Positions 30,508 through 37,442 of a DNA stretch of 40,837 nucleotides are shown piece after piece. How positions within the stretch are numbered: the first letter of the stretch is position 1; each line of letters starts with the position of its first letter. Origin of the DNA: a virus; the IMG/VR virus record IMGVR_UViG_3300025759_009508, positions 1 through 40,837 of that record; one strand, written 5' to 3'. Below the pieces are notes generated by a model. It did no database searches and was not told where the DNA came from. It was given only the letters and a program-made list of their open reading frames with translations. A program made the position numbers and the translations under genes.

Positions 30508-30571
30508 GACTAGCATTGCCTTCTTTGTATTGTTGGCATATTCCGTAGAACAATTATCCGAAACTTATTAA
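30485..30571 (+). CDS. 28-aa membrane mini-protein (possible)
   Basis: ATG 30485 to TAA 30569-30571. Seen: a hydrophobic helix (ILFTMTSIAFFVLLAYSV) and a polar tail EQLSETY. Size and single helix are like small photosystem or cytochrome b6f subunits, but no family is recognised. The petF promoter overlaps its first half, so it could only be made from the hli transcript. Confidence 0.35.
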   Translation: MYQILFTMTSIAFFVLLAYSVEQLSETY

Positions 30572-30574
30572 ACG

Positions 30575-30868
30575 ATGACTTTTAACATTACTCTCCGCAC
30601 TCCTGATGGTGCTGAAACCACTGTCACTTGCGAAGATGATCAATACATCCTTGATGCTGCCGAAGAAGGTGGAGTTGATTTAAACTACTCTTGTCGTGCC
30701 GGTGCATGTTCTTCCTGTGCAGGTAAAATCGTATCTGGTACAGTAGATCAAAGTGATCAATCATTCTTGGATGATGATCAAATTGAAGAGGGATTTGTTC
30801 TCACTTGTGTTGCATATCCAACTTCTGATGTTATACTTGAAACTGAACAAGAAGAAAACCTCTACTGA
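30575..30868 (+). CDS. petF: Plant-type [2Fe-2S] ferredoxin
   Basis: 97 aa, full length. Seen: [26 protein letters not shown] (with the CxxxxCxxC cluster about 40-48) and the fourth cysteine in FVLTCVAYP (about 78). Carries electrons from photosystem I to nitrogenous, NADPH or bilin-reducing steps. In infected cells it may feed phage-favoured reductive metabolism such as ribonucleotide reduction or bilin synthesis; this is inference. It has its own promoter and a TGATG junction to the next gene. Confidence 0.95.
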   Translation: MTFNITLRTPDGAETTVTCEDDQYILDAAEEGGVDLNYSCRAGACSSCAGKIVSGTVDQSDQSFLDDDQIEEGFVLTCVAYPTSDVILETEQEENLY

Positions 30869-31185
30869 TGCACGGAAGTCTTGAACCAGAAGATCGAGTA
30901 ATGGACACTCCATCTGTTTATGAACAAGTTGCTTCTCTTGCCCAAAAATATGGGTGGGAAGAAGGTGATAATATTGTAGTTGAAATGGCAGGAACTCAAG
31001 TTTCTGGTATTGATGTAGGTGAAGTGTATAACAAGAAATGGCAATCACCTATTGGGACTCGAAAGTATAACAAAGAAGCATTCATTGTTATCAAAAATCT
31101 TTCACGAGACCCATGGACTCCTTCTAAACCTATGGATAGAGAACATAAACCACAACATCCATATGAATCAGTATCAAATGCCTAA
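30868..31185 (+). CDS. Hypothetical protein downstream of ferredoxin
   Basis: 105 aa from ATG 30868 (alternative ATG 30901). Seen: VYEQVASLAQKYGWEEGDNIVV, SGIDVGEVYNKKWQSP and a Pro/Lys-rich tail. Soluble; no metal or signal motif. Co-transcribed with petF. Confidence 0.55.
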   Translation: MHGSLEPEDRVMDTPSVYEQVASLAQKYGWEEGDNIVVEMAGTQVSGIDVGEVYNKKWQSPIGTRKYNKEAFIVIKNLSRDPWTPSKPMDREHKPQHPYESVSNA

Positions 31186-31327
31186 TCCAAATCAACTCTA
31201 TGATGATATGGAGAGACTAAATGCCCTTTACGAAGAACTCTGCTGGGCACATGATGATGAATTAGTATTCACTCATGAAAATGGTAGAGTCATTATTTAC
31301 AACAAAACGCAGGAGCAAGAACAATGA
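31163..31327 (+). CDS. Small hypothetical protein
   Basis: 54 aa from ATG 31163 (or 49 from ATG 31178). Seen: MPNPNQLYDDMERLNALYEE, CWAHDDELVFTHENGRVIIY. Acidic, alpha/beta composition. Overlaps neighbours on both sides (31185 and 31324). Function unknown. Confidence 0.55.
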   Translation: MNQYQMPNPNQLYDDMERLNALYEELCWAHDDELVFTHENGRVIIYNKTQEQEQ

Positions 31328-31431
31328 ACGAAAGAGCAGAACGTATTAATGGTTGGGCAGCAATGATTGGTGTCATTGCCGCAATGGGATCATATGCAGC
31401 AACAGGTCAACTTATTCCTGGAGTATGGTAA
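31324..31431 (+). CDS. hli: Short high-light-inducible protein
   Basis: 35 aa, too short for most gene callers. Seen: NERAERINGWAAMIGVIAAM, the Hli helix with ExxNGxxAMxG, followed by SYAATGQLIPG. W replaces the usual R of NGR. ATGA overlap with the previous stop. Same photoprotective family as the gene at 30256; a minimal single-helix form. Confidence 0.85.
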   Translation: MNERAERINGWAAMIGVIAAMGSYAATGQLIPGVW

Positions 31432-31432
31432 G

Positions 31433-31558
31433 ATGATGTTATTAGCAACCTTTATGTTGGGTGCTTTTATAATTCATTCCGTATTTACAGAAGACATTGA
31501 TGATGACGATGATATGGGTGGTGGTATGTTGATACCAGCACAAATCCCAATTCAATAA
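31433..31558 (+). CDS. 41-aa membrane mini-protein
   Basis: ATG 31433, one base after the hli stop. Seen: a hydrophobic helix (MLLATFMLGAFIIHSVF), then an acidic stretch (TEDIDDDDDMGGG) and a short tail. Function unknown. Confidence 0.5.
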   Translation: MMLLATFMLGAFIIHSVFTEDIDDDDDMGGGMLIPAQIPIQ

Positions 31559-31563
31559 CAGAC

Positions 31564-31609
31564 AAAAAAGACTTTACTCTATATACTGAGTAGAGTCTTT
31601 TTTATTATA
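31564..31609 (+). terminator. Long rho-independent terminator
   Basis: A 16-bp stem with one G-U pair (31564-31579 with 31588-31603), bounded by A6 and T6, so it may work in both directions. Confidence 0.92.
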
Positions 31610-31770
31610 TGCCAAAGAATCAATTGAATAAGGATGAACTGATATGCCATGTTCTTAAACTTAAGAATGAAGTAGATGAAGAATCGAAAGCAGTTTGGCA
31701 GAAGGAAAAGGACCTAGCACATAAGTATCTCAATAAGGTGTTGGATCGAATTCAGGAATATCGATACTAG
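31609..31770 (+). CDS. 53-aa charged helical protein upstream of psbA
   Basis: ATG 31609 to TAG 31768-31770. Seen: an almost wholly helical Lys/Glu-rich product (KDELICHVLKLKNEVDEESK and WQKEKDLAHKYLNKVLDRIQE). No signal. Sits between a terminator and the psbA promoters. Function unknown. Confidence 0.6.
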   Translation: MPKNQLNKDELICHVLKLKNEVDEESKAVWQKEKDLAHKYLNKVLDRIQEYRY

Positions 31771-31773
31771 GGC

Positions 31774-31802
31774 TTGACGGGATTTTCAAAGACCTGTATG
31801 AT
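31774..31802 (+). promoter_or_regulatory. Early-type promoter P1 upstream of psbA
   Basis: TTGACG (31774-31779), 17 bases, TATGAT (31797-31802). It lies 245 bases before psbA and gives a longer leader than P2. Confidence 0.65.
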
Positions 31803-31849
31803 AGACGGGTCTTCGGGAAACCACCTCAAAACACTCCCAACACGGGGGG

Positions 31850-31883
31850 TTGACAAGGAAGGAAAACCGTAGTATTATAAATA
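31850..31883 (+). promoter_or_regulatory. Overlapping early (P2) and late promoter of psbA
   Basis: TTGACA (31850-31855), 17 bases, TATTAT (31873-31878), overlapped by a late box TATAAATA (31876-31883). Inference: psbA can be transcribed throughout infection from nearly the same start. Confidence 0.75.
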
Positions 31884-31892
31884 AGTCAGCAA

Positions 31893-32026
31893 GTTAAGAA
31901 ATCAACACATTTCTTAACTGTTCTTAACACCCCTCAAACCGAGACCTATAGGGTGTATAAATCACGTCTCTCATATCCCCGGCTGAGGGTGCTGGGGAAA
32001 TAGTAACTCCACCATTCCCTGATGGT
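31893..32026 (+). ncRNA. Structured 5' leader of psbA
   Basis: Seen: GTTAAGAAAT/ATTTCTTAAC hairpin (31893-31918, perfect 10 bp), GAGAC/GTCTC arms (31941-31945 and 31966-31970), a 7-bp hairpin with one G-U pair (31977-31997, loop TGAGGGT) and ACCAT/ATGGT (32011-32026, loop TCCCTG). AGGG of one loop can pair with CCCT of the other. Known: photoRC RNA motifs lie in the leaders of psbA in marine cyanobacteria and cyanophages. Inference: a photoRC-like element controlling psbA mRNA. Confidence 0.55.
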
Positions 32027-32047
32027 CTTACTTTTTCGTACAAAACA

Positions 32048-33124
32048 ATGGCTACAACTCTTTCAAGGCAACAATCAACCCCATGGCAGAATTTCTGTGA
32101 GTGGGTAACTTCAACAAACAATCGTCTTTATGTCGGTTGGTTCGGTGTACTGATGATCCCAACACTGCTTGCAGCAACTGTCTGCTTCATTGTTGCATTC
32201 ATCGCAGCACCTCCCGTCGATATTGACGGTATCCGTGAACCCGTAGCAGGTTCACTCATGTATGGCAACAACATCATTTCTGGTGCAGTTGTCCCAAGTT
32301 CAAATGCAATCGGTCTCCACTTCTACCCAATCTGGGAAGCAGCATCACTCGATGAGTGGTTGTATAACGGTGGTCCTTTCCAACTGGTAGTCTTCCACTT
32401 CCTTATCGGCATCTATGCTTATATGGGACGTGAGTGGGAACTCTCATACCGTTTAGGTATGCGTCCATGGATCTGTGTAGCATATTCTGCTCCAGTCGCT
32501 GCTGCGAGTGCAGTATTCCTCGTCTATCCTTTCGGTCAAGGTTCTTTCTCCGATGCTATGCCTCTTGGTATTTCTGGTACTTTTAACTACATGCTTGTAT
32601 TCCAGGCAGAACACAATATCCTTATGCACCCGTTCCACATGCTCGGTGTTGCTGGGGTATTCGGTGGATCTCTTTTCTCTGCTATGCACGGAAGTCTGGT
32701 TACATCTTCACTCGTCCGTGAGACGACTGAAACCGAGTCACAGAACTATGGTTATAAGTTCGGACAAGAAGAAGAGACTTACAACATCGTCGCAGCCCAT
32801 GGTTACTTCGGCCGTTTGATCTTCCAATATGCTTCATTCAACAACTCACGTTCCTTGCACTTCTTCCTTGCTGCATGGCCCGTTGTTGGCATCTGGTTCA
32901 CTGCTCTGGGCGTTAGCACAATGGCCTTCAATTTGAATGGCTTCAACTTTAATCAGTCCGTCATTGATGGTCAGGGTCGTGTGCTCAACACATGGGCAGA
33001 CGTATTGAACCGTGCCGGTCTTGGTTTAGAAGTGATGCATGAAAGGAACGCCCATAACTTTCCTTTGGATCTTGCTGCTGCTGAGTCAACTCCTGTTGCA
33101 CTTACTGCACCAACCGTTGGTTGA
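32048..33124 (+). CDS. psbA: Photosystem II reaction centre D1 protein
   Basis: 358 aa, full length, uninterrupted by an intron. Seen: WGVLMIPTL-type first helix, [53 protein letters not shown] (Tyr-Z), [16 protein letters not shown] (His ligands of P680 and iron), and [10 protein letters not shown] at the C-terminal processing site. The residue before W in MGREW (E129 here, position 130 in standard numbering) is Glu, as in high-light D1 forms. It replaces fast-turning host D1 so that photosynthesis powers infection. Two early promoters, a late promoter and a structured leader precede it, and a strong terminator follows. Confidence 0.99.
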   Translation: MATTLSRQQSTPWQNFCEWVTSTNNRLYVGWFGVLMIPTLLAATVCFIVAFIAAPPVDIDGIREPVAGSLMYGNNIISGAVVPSSNAIGLHFYPIWEAASLDEWLYNGGPFQLVVFHFLIGIYAYMGREWELSYRLGMRPWICVAYSAPVAAASAVFLVYPFGQGSFSDAMPLGISGTFNYMLVFQAEHNILMHPFHMLGVAGVFGGSLFSAMHGSLVTSSLVRETTETESQNYGYKFGQEEETYNIVAAHGYFGRLIFQYASFNNSRSLHFFLAAWPVVGIWFTALGVSTMAFNLNGFNFNQSVIDGQGRVLNTWADVLNRAGLGLEVMHERNAHNFPLDLAAAESTPVALTAPTVG

Positions 33125-33150
33125 GTTAGTTAGAAAAACTGAATAACAAG

Positions 33151-33177
33151 AAAGAGACCTTTGGGTCTCTTTTTTTA
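33151..33177 (+). terminator. Rho-independent terminator after psbA
   Basis: AAAGAGACC / GGTCTCTTT with a 4-base loop, then T run. Confidence 0.92.
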
Positions 33178-33187
33178 TGTTATAATG

Positions 33188-33221
33188 TATAAATAATTCC
33201 ATACCATACTTCCATACCATA
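33188..33221 (+). promoter_or_regulatory. Late promoter box and 12-bp direct repeat before the EndoVII gene
   Basis: TATAATG then TATAAATA (33188-33195). TTCCATACCATA occurs at 33197-33208 and 33210-33221, a perfect repeat of 13-base period that touches the ATG. A regulator site or slippage product are both possible. Confidence 0.6.
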
Positions 33222-33590
33222 ATGAAAACTTGTAGCAGATGTGGGCAAACAAAAGAACTTGATGGGTTCTCTAAAAGAAGTAGCAGACCCTCTGGTGTCC
33301 AATCAAAGTGTAAGGACTGTGAAAGAGAAGTTCGTAGACAATACTATAAACCCCATGAGGTTGCACGAAGAAAGTTTAGGCTCACAGAAGACCAATATAA
33401 TAACTTGATGTCTAATACAAACTGCCAAATATGTGATACAGAACTAACCAAGAAGTGTATTGACCACTGCCACTCCACAAATAAGATACGGGGTGTGCTC
33501 TGCAACAACTGCAACACCGCACTGGGTCTTGTAGGAGACAACACCCAGATTATCCAAAGTATGATTAACTACTTAAGTATAAACTCGTAG
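33222..33590 (+). CDS. Endonuclease VII-type HNH endonuclease next to psbA
   Basis: 122 aa. Seen: CSRCGQTKELDGFSKRS with CKDCERE (first zinc site), then CQICDTELTKKCIDHCHSTN and KIRGVLCNNCNTALG (second zinc pair; DHCH is the His-Me catalytic core). This is the pattern of the recombination endonuclease VII family (T4 gp49 fold), often found as free-standing homing endonucleases in cyanophages. It lies directly downstream of psbA. Inference: a selfish gene that helps move psbA alleles, cutting psbA-type sites in rival phage. Confidence 0.88.
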   Translation: MKTCSRCGQTKELDGFSKRSSRPSGVQSKCKDCEREVRRQYYKPHEVARRKFRLTEDQYNNLMSNTNCQICDTELTKKCIDHCHSTNKIRGVLCNNCNTALGLVGDNTQIIQSMINYLSINS

Positions 33591-33616
33591 GCATAAATTT
33601 TTGTTTCCTAATTGTA

Positions 33617-33645
33617 TTGATTTACACACAAATCATCTATATAGT
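33617..33645 (+). promoter_or_regulatory. Possible sigma70-type promoter
   Basis: TTGATT (33617-33622), 17 bases, TATAGT (33640-33645), about 75 bases before the GTG start at 33722. Confidence 0.45.
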
Positions 33646-33721
33646 GGTAGAATTGGAGAGTTGAGTAAAGTGTAACTAAGTCGATTTTTATTATGAGTAA
33701 ATTTTATTCGTGGAGGTTATT

Positions 33722-33907
33722 GTGCATAATCTAATATCCTATAATCAATTAGCAGGATGGAAAGAAAGTTTTAAAAGATTCGGTAAAACTCTAGACAGAA
33801 GTATAGAGGAATCGGATCTAATCAATGATTATTACAATTGTCTAATTGAGTGTGATGATAATCAGTCATCATGCAAACGTATATGTCGGGAAGTTCTTAG
33901 GGAATGA
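33722..33907 (+). CDS. Small cysteine-containing protein with GTG start
   Basis: 61 aa from GTG 33722, chosen because GGAGG lies 5 bases before it; the other in-frame GTG (33710) overlaps that site. Seen: LAGWKESFKRFGKTLDRSIEE and a C-terminal YNCLIECDDNQSSCKRICRE with four cysteines in two pairs. Could form two disulfides or bind a metal. Function unknown. Confidence 0.6.
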   Translation: MHNLISYNQLAGWKESFKRFGKTLDRSIEESDLINDYYNCLIECDDNQSSCKRICREVLRE

Positions 33908-33939
33908 TGCATATGGTCTTATTTAAATATTAATATATT

Positions 33940-33966
33940 AAGGACTCTTGAGGAGTCCTTTTTTTT
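33940..33966 (+). terminator. Rho-independent terminator
   Basis: AAGGACTC / GAGTCCTT with loop TTGAG, then eight T. Almost the same hairpin as at 338 and 34859. Confidence 0.9.
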
Positions 33967-33977
33967 GTGGAAAGCAA

Positions 33978-34006
33978 TTGACACCTCACCCGTAATGCCT
34001 TATAAT
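33978..34006 (+). promoter_or_regulatory. Consensus sigma70-type promoter
   Basis: TTGACA (33978-33983), 17 bases, TATAAT (34001-34006). Both boxes perfect. It drives the Asn/Gln-rich exported protein gene at 34047. Confidence 0.9.
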
Positions 34007-34046
34007 GATCTCGAACACAAGTTCAGACACCTCTCAGAAAAATTAA

Positions 34047-34832
34047 ATGAAAACCAAAGTATTTTTGTCTACTCTTGCAATCCTCGGAACTCTAACCACT
34101 CCTGTTTTTGCATCTGGTCAAACCATTAAAAATGGTAACGATGTAGAAAATACTAATCGCAATAAAGTAGAAAATACCAATCGTAACTCCATTGATAATA
34201 GTAGCGATAATACCAATCGAAATCGCAATAAGAACGACAACTTTAATAGCAACACTGCTGACAACAGCAACCGTAATACAAACAACGCTGATAATACCAA
34301 CAGCAATATCCAAGGACAGGGCCAAGGTCAACTCCAAGGTCAAGCACAACAAGCTACCTCTGACCAAGGACAAGATCAATCTCAACAAGCTTCCTCCAGT
34401 CAGTCTCAAACCTCTGCTAATAATGGAAACTCTCAAGGAACATTTGTTGATGCTTCAAACCGTAGCACCAACACCTATGTTGAACTTCCAGAAGCAGCAG
34501 TAGCACCTCTTCCTGTTGGAAATGCTGGTAGTGGTGGTATTGGCGATATCGTCGTTCCCTTACCCGGTTTCCAAGTTGGTGCTTTCTATTCCAATGATGA
34601 CAATGCTGGATATGGGAGTGGTACAAGTCGTAATGCTACTGGTGTAACTGCTGGTTTCAGTGTTCCTCTTGGTGCTGGTGAGTTTCGTGAAGCAGCACGT
34701 AATGAGGTTCGTCGTCGTGCAGCATCTCAACGGATTCAGTTAATCAAAGAAGCAGTATGGCTTCAGCAAAATGATATTGAAGTCACTGCTGAAGCATTCC
34801 CCGAACATTATGCTGCAATGGGTCTTGATTGA
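34047..34832 (+). CDS. Exported Asn/Gln-rich low-complexity protein
   Basis: 261 aa. Seen: a signal peptide (KTKVFLSTLAILGTLTTPVFA), an Asn/Asp/Arg-rich region with many (N)TNRN-type steps (about 26-88), a Gln/Gly region (QGQGQGQLQGQAQQ, about 89-125), a Ser/Gln stretch, then a folded-looking part (FQVGAFYSNDDNAGYG, TAGFSVPLG) and a basic helix (FREAARNEVRRRAASQRIQLIKE). The late part resembles an outer-membrane-type or adhesin end. Strong early promoter in front, own terminator behind. Surface or periplasmic role inferred; function unknown. Confidence 0.6.
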   Translation: MKTKVFLSTLAILGTLTTPVFASGQTIKNGNDVENTNRNKVENTNRNSIDNSSDNTNRNRNKNDNFNSNTADNSNRNTNNADNTNSNIQGQGQGQLQGQAQQATSDQGQDQSQQASSSQSQTSANNGNSQGTFVDASNRSTNTYVELPEAAVAPLPVGNAGSGGIGDIVVPLPGFQVGAFYSNDDNAGYGSGTSRNATGVTAGFSVPLGAGEFREAARNEVRRRAASQRIQLIKEAVWLQQNDIEVTAEAFPEHYAAMGLD

Positions 34833-34858
34833 TATAAAAAACTAAATATTAATGCAAT

Positions 34859-34884
34859 AAGGACTCTGAATGAGTCCTTTTTTA
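34859..34884 (+). terminator. Rho-independent terminator
   Basis: AAGGACTC / GAGTCCTT, loop TGAAT, then T run. Confidence 0.9.
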
Positions 34885-34894
34885 ATGGTCGAAT

Positions 34895-35134
34895 ATGAGT
34901 AAAAAGAAAAAGAGTAAAACAATTTGGAGATTGTGGTGTAAAGCACTTGGACAGAAAGCATCAGATAATGATAAAGAATCTGATATTGTTGCCATCATCC
35001 GAACATTTGTTTTTCTTACATATCTCATTACCAATATTGCAATCGTTTCAAATGCAGTAAGACATTGGAATGATAATGAATCATTTAATCAGGGATTCAC
35101 AACACATCCAAAGTATCCAGACATAAGAATGTGA
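34895..35134 (+). CDS. Single-span membrane protein
   Basis: 79 aa. Seen: a Lys-rich N-terminus (SKKKKSKTIWRLWCKALG), a membrane helix (IIRTFVFLTYLITNIAIVSNAV) given here only in outline, and a polar tail with Pro/Tyr. Precedes petE by 25 bases and may be in its operon. Function unknown. Confidence 0.6.
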   Translation: MSKKKKSKTIWRLWCKALGQKASDNDKESDIVAIIRTFVFLTYLITNIAIVSNAVRHWNDNESFNQGFTTHPKYPDIRM

Positions 35135-35159
35135 TAGATAGAGTACTTGCAAATACTCA

Positions 35160-35483
35160 ATGAAATTTCTTTTTGCATTTCTTGCTACACTCTTTCTTGC
35201 CGCACCTGCATGGGCTATCGATGTTACAATGGGTTCTGGTGGAAACTTGATTTTTGACCCATCAGATGTTACAATTAATGCTGGAGATACCGTTCATTTT
35301 GTGAATGGTATGCTTCCACCCCACAACATTATTGTTGAGGGACGTGCTGATCTTTCAAGAGAATCACTAATGTTTAATCCTGGAGAATCACAAGACATTG
35401 TTTTTGCCGATGCCGGAGATTATACTTTCTTCTGTGCTCCTCATCAGGGTGCCGGAATGACAGGAACTATTCACGTTAACTAA
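35160..35483 (+). CDS. petE: Plastocyanin
   Basis: 107 aa. Seen: a signal peptide (KFLFAFLATLFLAAPAWA, cut before IDVTMGSGG), LIFDPSDVTINAGDTVHFVN, PPHNIIVEG (first copper His) and FFCAPHQGAGMTGTIHV (Cys, His and Met copper ligands). All four ligands are present. Carries electrons from cytochrome b6f to photosystem I in the thylakoid lumen. Its stop overlaps the talC start (TAATG), a petE-talC operon. Known cyanophage auxiliary gene that keeps electron flow going when host expression falls. Confidence 0.97.
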   Translation: MKFLFAFLATLFLAAPAWAIDVTMGSGGNLIFDPSDVTINAGDTVHFVNGMLPPHNIIVEGRADLSRESLMFNPGESQDIVFADAGDYTFFCAPHQGAGMTGTIHVN

Positions 35484-36133
35484 TGAAAATATTTTTAGAT
35501 ACTGCTGATATCGATGAAATCAGCAAGGCAAATACAACAGGAATGATTGAAGGAATCACAACCAATCCTACTTTGATTAAAAGAAGTGGTCGTGATCCTG
35601 TAGAAGTTATCAAAGAGATTTCTTCTATGAGCAATCAATTTGAATCTGTATCGGCAGAAGTTGTTGCCGATACTGCCGAAGAAATGATTGACCAGGCAAG
35701 TGAATTTGAAGGACTTTGGAATGTTACAATCAAAGTTCCTTGTACTGTAGAAGGACTGAAGGCATGTACTGCACTTGCTGCCGTTGGAAGAAAGGTTAAT
35801 GTAACTCTTATCTTCTCTGTGGCACAGGCAATTCTTGCTCGTCGTGCAGGTGCCGCATATGTTTCTCCTTTTGTAGGAAGACTGAATGATAACTCTGTTT
35901 CTGGAGTTGCACTTGTTCAGGCAATTGCTGGTGTTTATGATCGTCACTTTAGTACAACTCAAGTTCTTGCCGCATCAGTTCGTGATGTTCATCAGGTAGG
36001 AAGATGCTTTGATGCTGGTGCGAACATTTGCACTATCCCTCCAAAAGTATTCTGGGGAATGTATAATCATGTTCTAACGGATCAAGGTTTGGAGCAGTTT
36101 CAGCAGGACTGGAATTCTGTTAAGGGTCTGTGA
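35483..36133 (+). CDS. talC: Transaldolase (TalC type)
   Basis: 216 aa, normal for TalC. Seen: MKIFLDTADIDEI, IEGITTNPTLI, VTIKVPCTVEGLKAC (K84 the Schiff-base lysine), VNVTLIFSVAQA, YVSPFVGRLND and AASVRDVHQV. Moves a three-carbon unit between sugar phosphates in the pentose phosphate pathway. Known: cyanophage talC shifts host carbon from the Calvin cycle towards NADPH and pentoses for nucleotides. Coupled with petE. Distinct from the divergent relative at 26828. Confidence 0.97.
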   Translation: MKIFLDTADIDEISKANTTGMIEGITTNPTLIKRSGRDPVEVIKEISSMSNQFESVSAEVVADTAEEMIDQASEFEGLWNVTIKVPCTVEGLKACTALAAVGRKVNVTLIFSVAQAILARRAGAAYVSPFVGRLNDNSVSGVALVQAIAGVYDRHFSTTQVLAASVRDVHQVGRCFDAGANICTIPPKVFWGMYNHVLTDQGLEQFQQDWNSVKGL

Positions 36134-36228
36134 TTAGTTCATCTACACCCGATAAACTGGCAGAGATTATTCGGGACACTTGGCCTCAACTCTATCGAAA
36201 ACAAAAAGTAGGTATAACTTCTCATTGA
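36130..36228 (+). CDS. Possible 32-aa protein after talC
   Basis: GTG 36130 overlaps the talC stop, TGA 36226-36228. Seen: SSTPDKLAEIIRDTWPQLYRKQKVG, of which 20 residues form a plausible amphipathic helix. No ribosome-binding site apart from coupling. The psbD promoter's -35 overlaps its stop. Weak candidate. Confidence 0.35.
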   Translation: MISSSTPDKLAEIIRDTWPQLYRKQKVGITSH

Positions 36229-36253
36229 CTTCTATTGTAAAGAAGTGTAAACT
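36225..36253 (+). promoter_or_regulatory. Promoter of psbD
   Basis: TTGACT (36225-36230), 17 bases, TAAACT (36248-36253), 26 bases before psbD. GGAG precedes the ATG at 36280. Confidence 0.65.
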
Positions 36254-36279
36254 AAATACCATAAGTTTATTACGGAGTT

Positions 36280-37341
36280 ATGACTACTTCATCACTTTCA
36301 CCCCCAATTACACAAAGAGGATGGTTCGATGTCTTGGATGACTGGCTTAAACGGGATCGTTTTGTCTTTGTGGGCTGGTCTGGACTACTACTTCTTCCCA
36401 CTGCTTATTTGTCAATTGGTGGCTGGCTTACTGGCACAACTTTCGTTACGTCGTGGTACACCCACGGGTTGGCAACTTCCTATCTTGAAGGTGCTAATTT
36501 CCTTACAGCGGCTGTGTCAACGCCTGCTGATGCTATGGGTCATTCTCTTCTTCTACTTTGGGGTCCTGAGTCTCAAGGGGACTTTCAGCGATGGCTCCAA
36601 CTTGGAGGGCTTTGGTCCTTTGTTGCTCTCCACGGTGCATTTGCACTTATAGGTTTCATGTTACGTCAGTTCGAACTGGCACGTCTCATCGGTATCCGTC
36701 CTTACAATGCGATTGCTTTTTCCGGTCCTATTGCTGTATTCGTGTCTGTATTCCTCATCTATCCTTTGGGACAGTCATCTTGGTTCTTTGCGCCGAGTTT
36801 CGGTGTTGCGGCGATTTTCCGATATTTATTGTTTATCCAAGGATTTCATAACATCCTCCTCAACCCCTTCCACATGATGGGTGTTGCGGGTATTTTGGGA
36901 GGAGCACTACTCTGTGCTATCCACGGAGCAACTGTAGAAAATACTCTCTACGAAGATGGTGAAATGTCTAATACATTCAAGGCATTTGATTCTACACAAG
37001 AAGAGGAGACCTATTCAATGGTCACTGCTAATAGATACTGGTCTCAAATCTTTGGTATTGCATTCTCCAATAAAAGATGGCTCCATTTTTTCATGCTTTT
37101 CGTGCCTGTAACAGGTCTCTGGATGGCGTCTATTGGTATTATTGGATTGGGTCTTAATCTTCGTGCTTATGAATTTGTAAGTCAAGAAATTCGTGCTGCT
37201 GAAGATCCTGAATGGGAAAACTTCGTAACCAAGAATACATTGTTGAATGAAGGAATGAGAGTTTGGATGGCAGAAATTGACCAGCCACAAATGAACCTAA
37301 ATCTACCAGAAGAAATTTTCCCAAGAGGAAATGCTCTCTAA
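36280..37341 (+). CDS. psbD: Photosystem II reaction centre D2 protein
   Basis: 353 aa, full length. Seen: [23 protein letters not shown] (start block), [73 protein letters not shown] (Tyr-D), [17 protein letters not shown] (His ligands) and the acidic [15 protein letters not shown] end. D2 pairs with D1 in the PSII core. Many cyanomyoviruses carry psbD with psbA; here they are 3.2 kb apart. Followed by a terminator and a homing endonuclease gene. Confidence 0.99.
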   Translation: MTTSSLSPPITQRGWFDVLDDWLKRDRFVFVGWSGLLLLPTAYLSIGGWLTGTTFVTSWYTHGLATSYLEGANFLTAAVSTPADAMGHSLLLLWGPESQGDFQRWLQLGGLWSFVALHGAFALIGFMLRQFELARLIGIRPYNAIAFSGPIAVFVSVFLIYPLGQSSWFFAPSFGVAAIFRYLLFIQGFHNILLNPFHMMGVAGILGGALLCAIHGATVENTLYEDGEMSNTFKAFDSTQEEETYSMVTANRYWSQIFGIAFSNKRWLHFFMLFVPVTGLWMASIGIIGLGLNLRAYEFVSQEIRAAEDPEWENFVTKNTLLNEGMRVWMAEIDQPQMNLNLPEEIFPRGNAL

Positions 37342-37357
37342 ATAATAATGCTTTTGT

Positions 37358-37430
37358 CTGTGGTTATTCAAGAGCAAAAAGATTGGGGGCAGAAATGTCC
37401 CTTTTCTTGTATAAATAATAATAACCACAG
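37358..37430 (+). terminator. psbD terminator and late box within an 11-bp inverted repeat
   Basis: CTGTGGTTATT (37358-37368) is inverted as AATAACCACAG (37420-37430). Inside lie GGGGCA-GAAA-TGTCCC (37386-37401, one G-U pair) with TTTTCTT, a terminator, and TATAAATA (37410-37417), a late box for the endonuclease gene. Confidence 0.7.
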
Positions 37431-37442
37431 TCAAAAAGCAGA

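Noticed and set aside
32048-33124. Group I intron in psbA
   Set aside because: The D1 frame is continuous over 358 codons with normal spacing of all motifs; no insertion is seen.
34092-34626. Minus- and plus-strand open frames across the Asn/Gln-rich gene
   Set aside because: Low-complexity mirror frames (runs of Leu, Ile, Val) without start signals.
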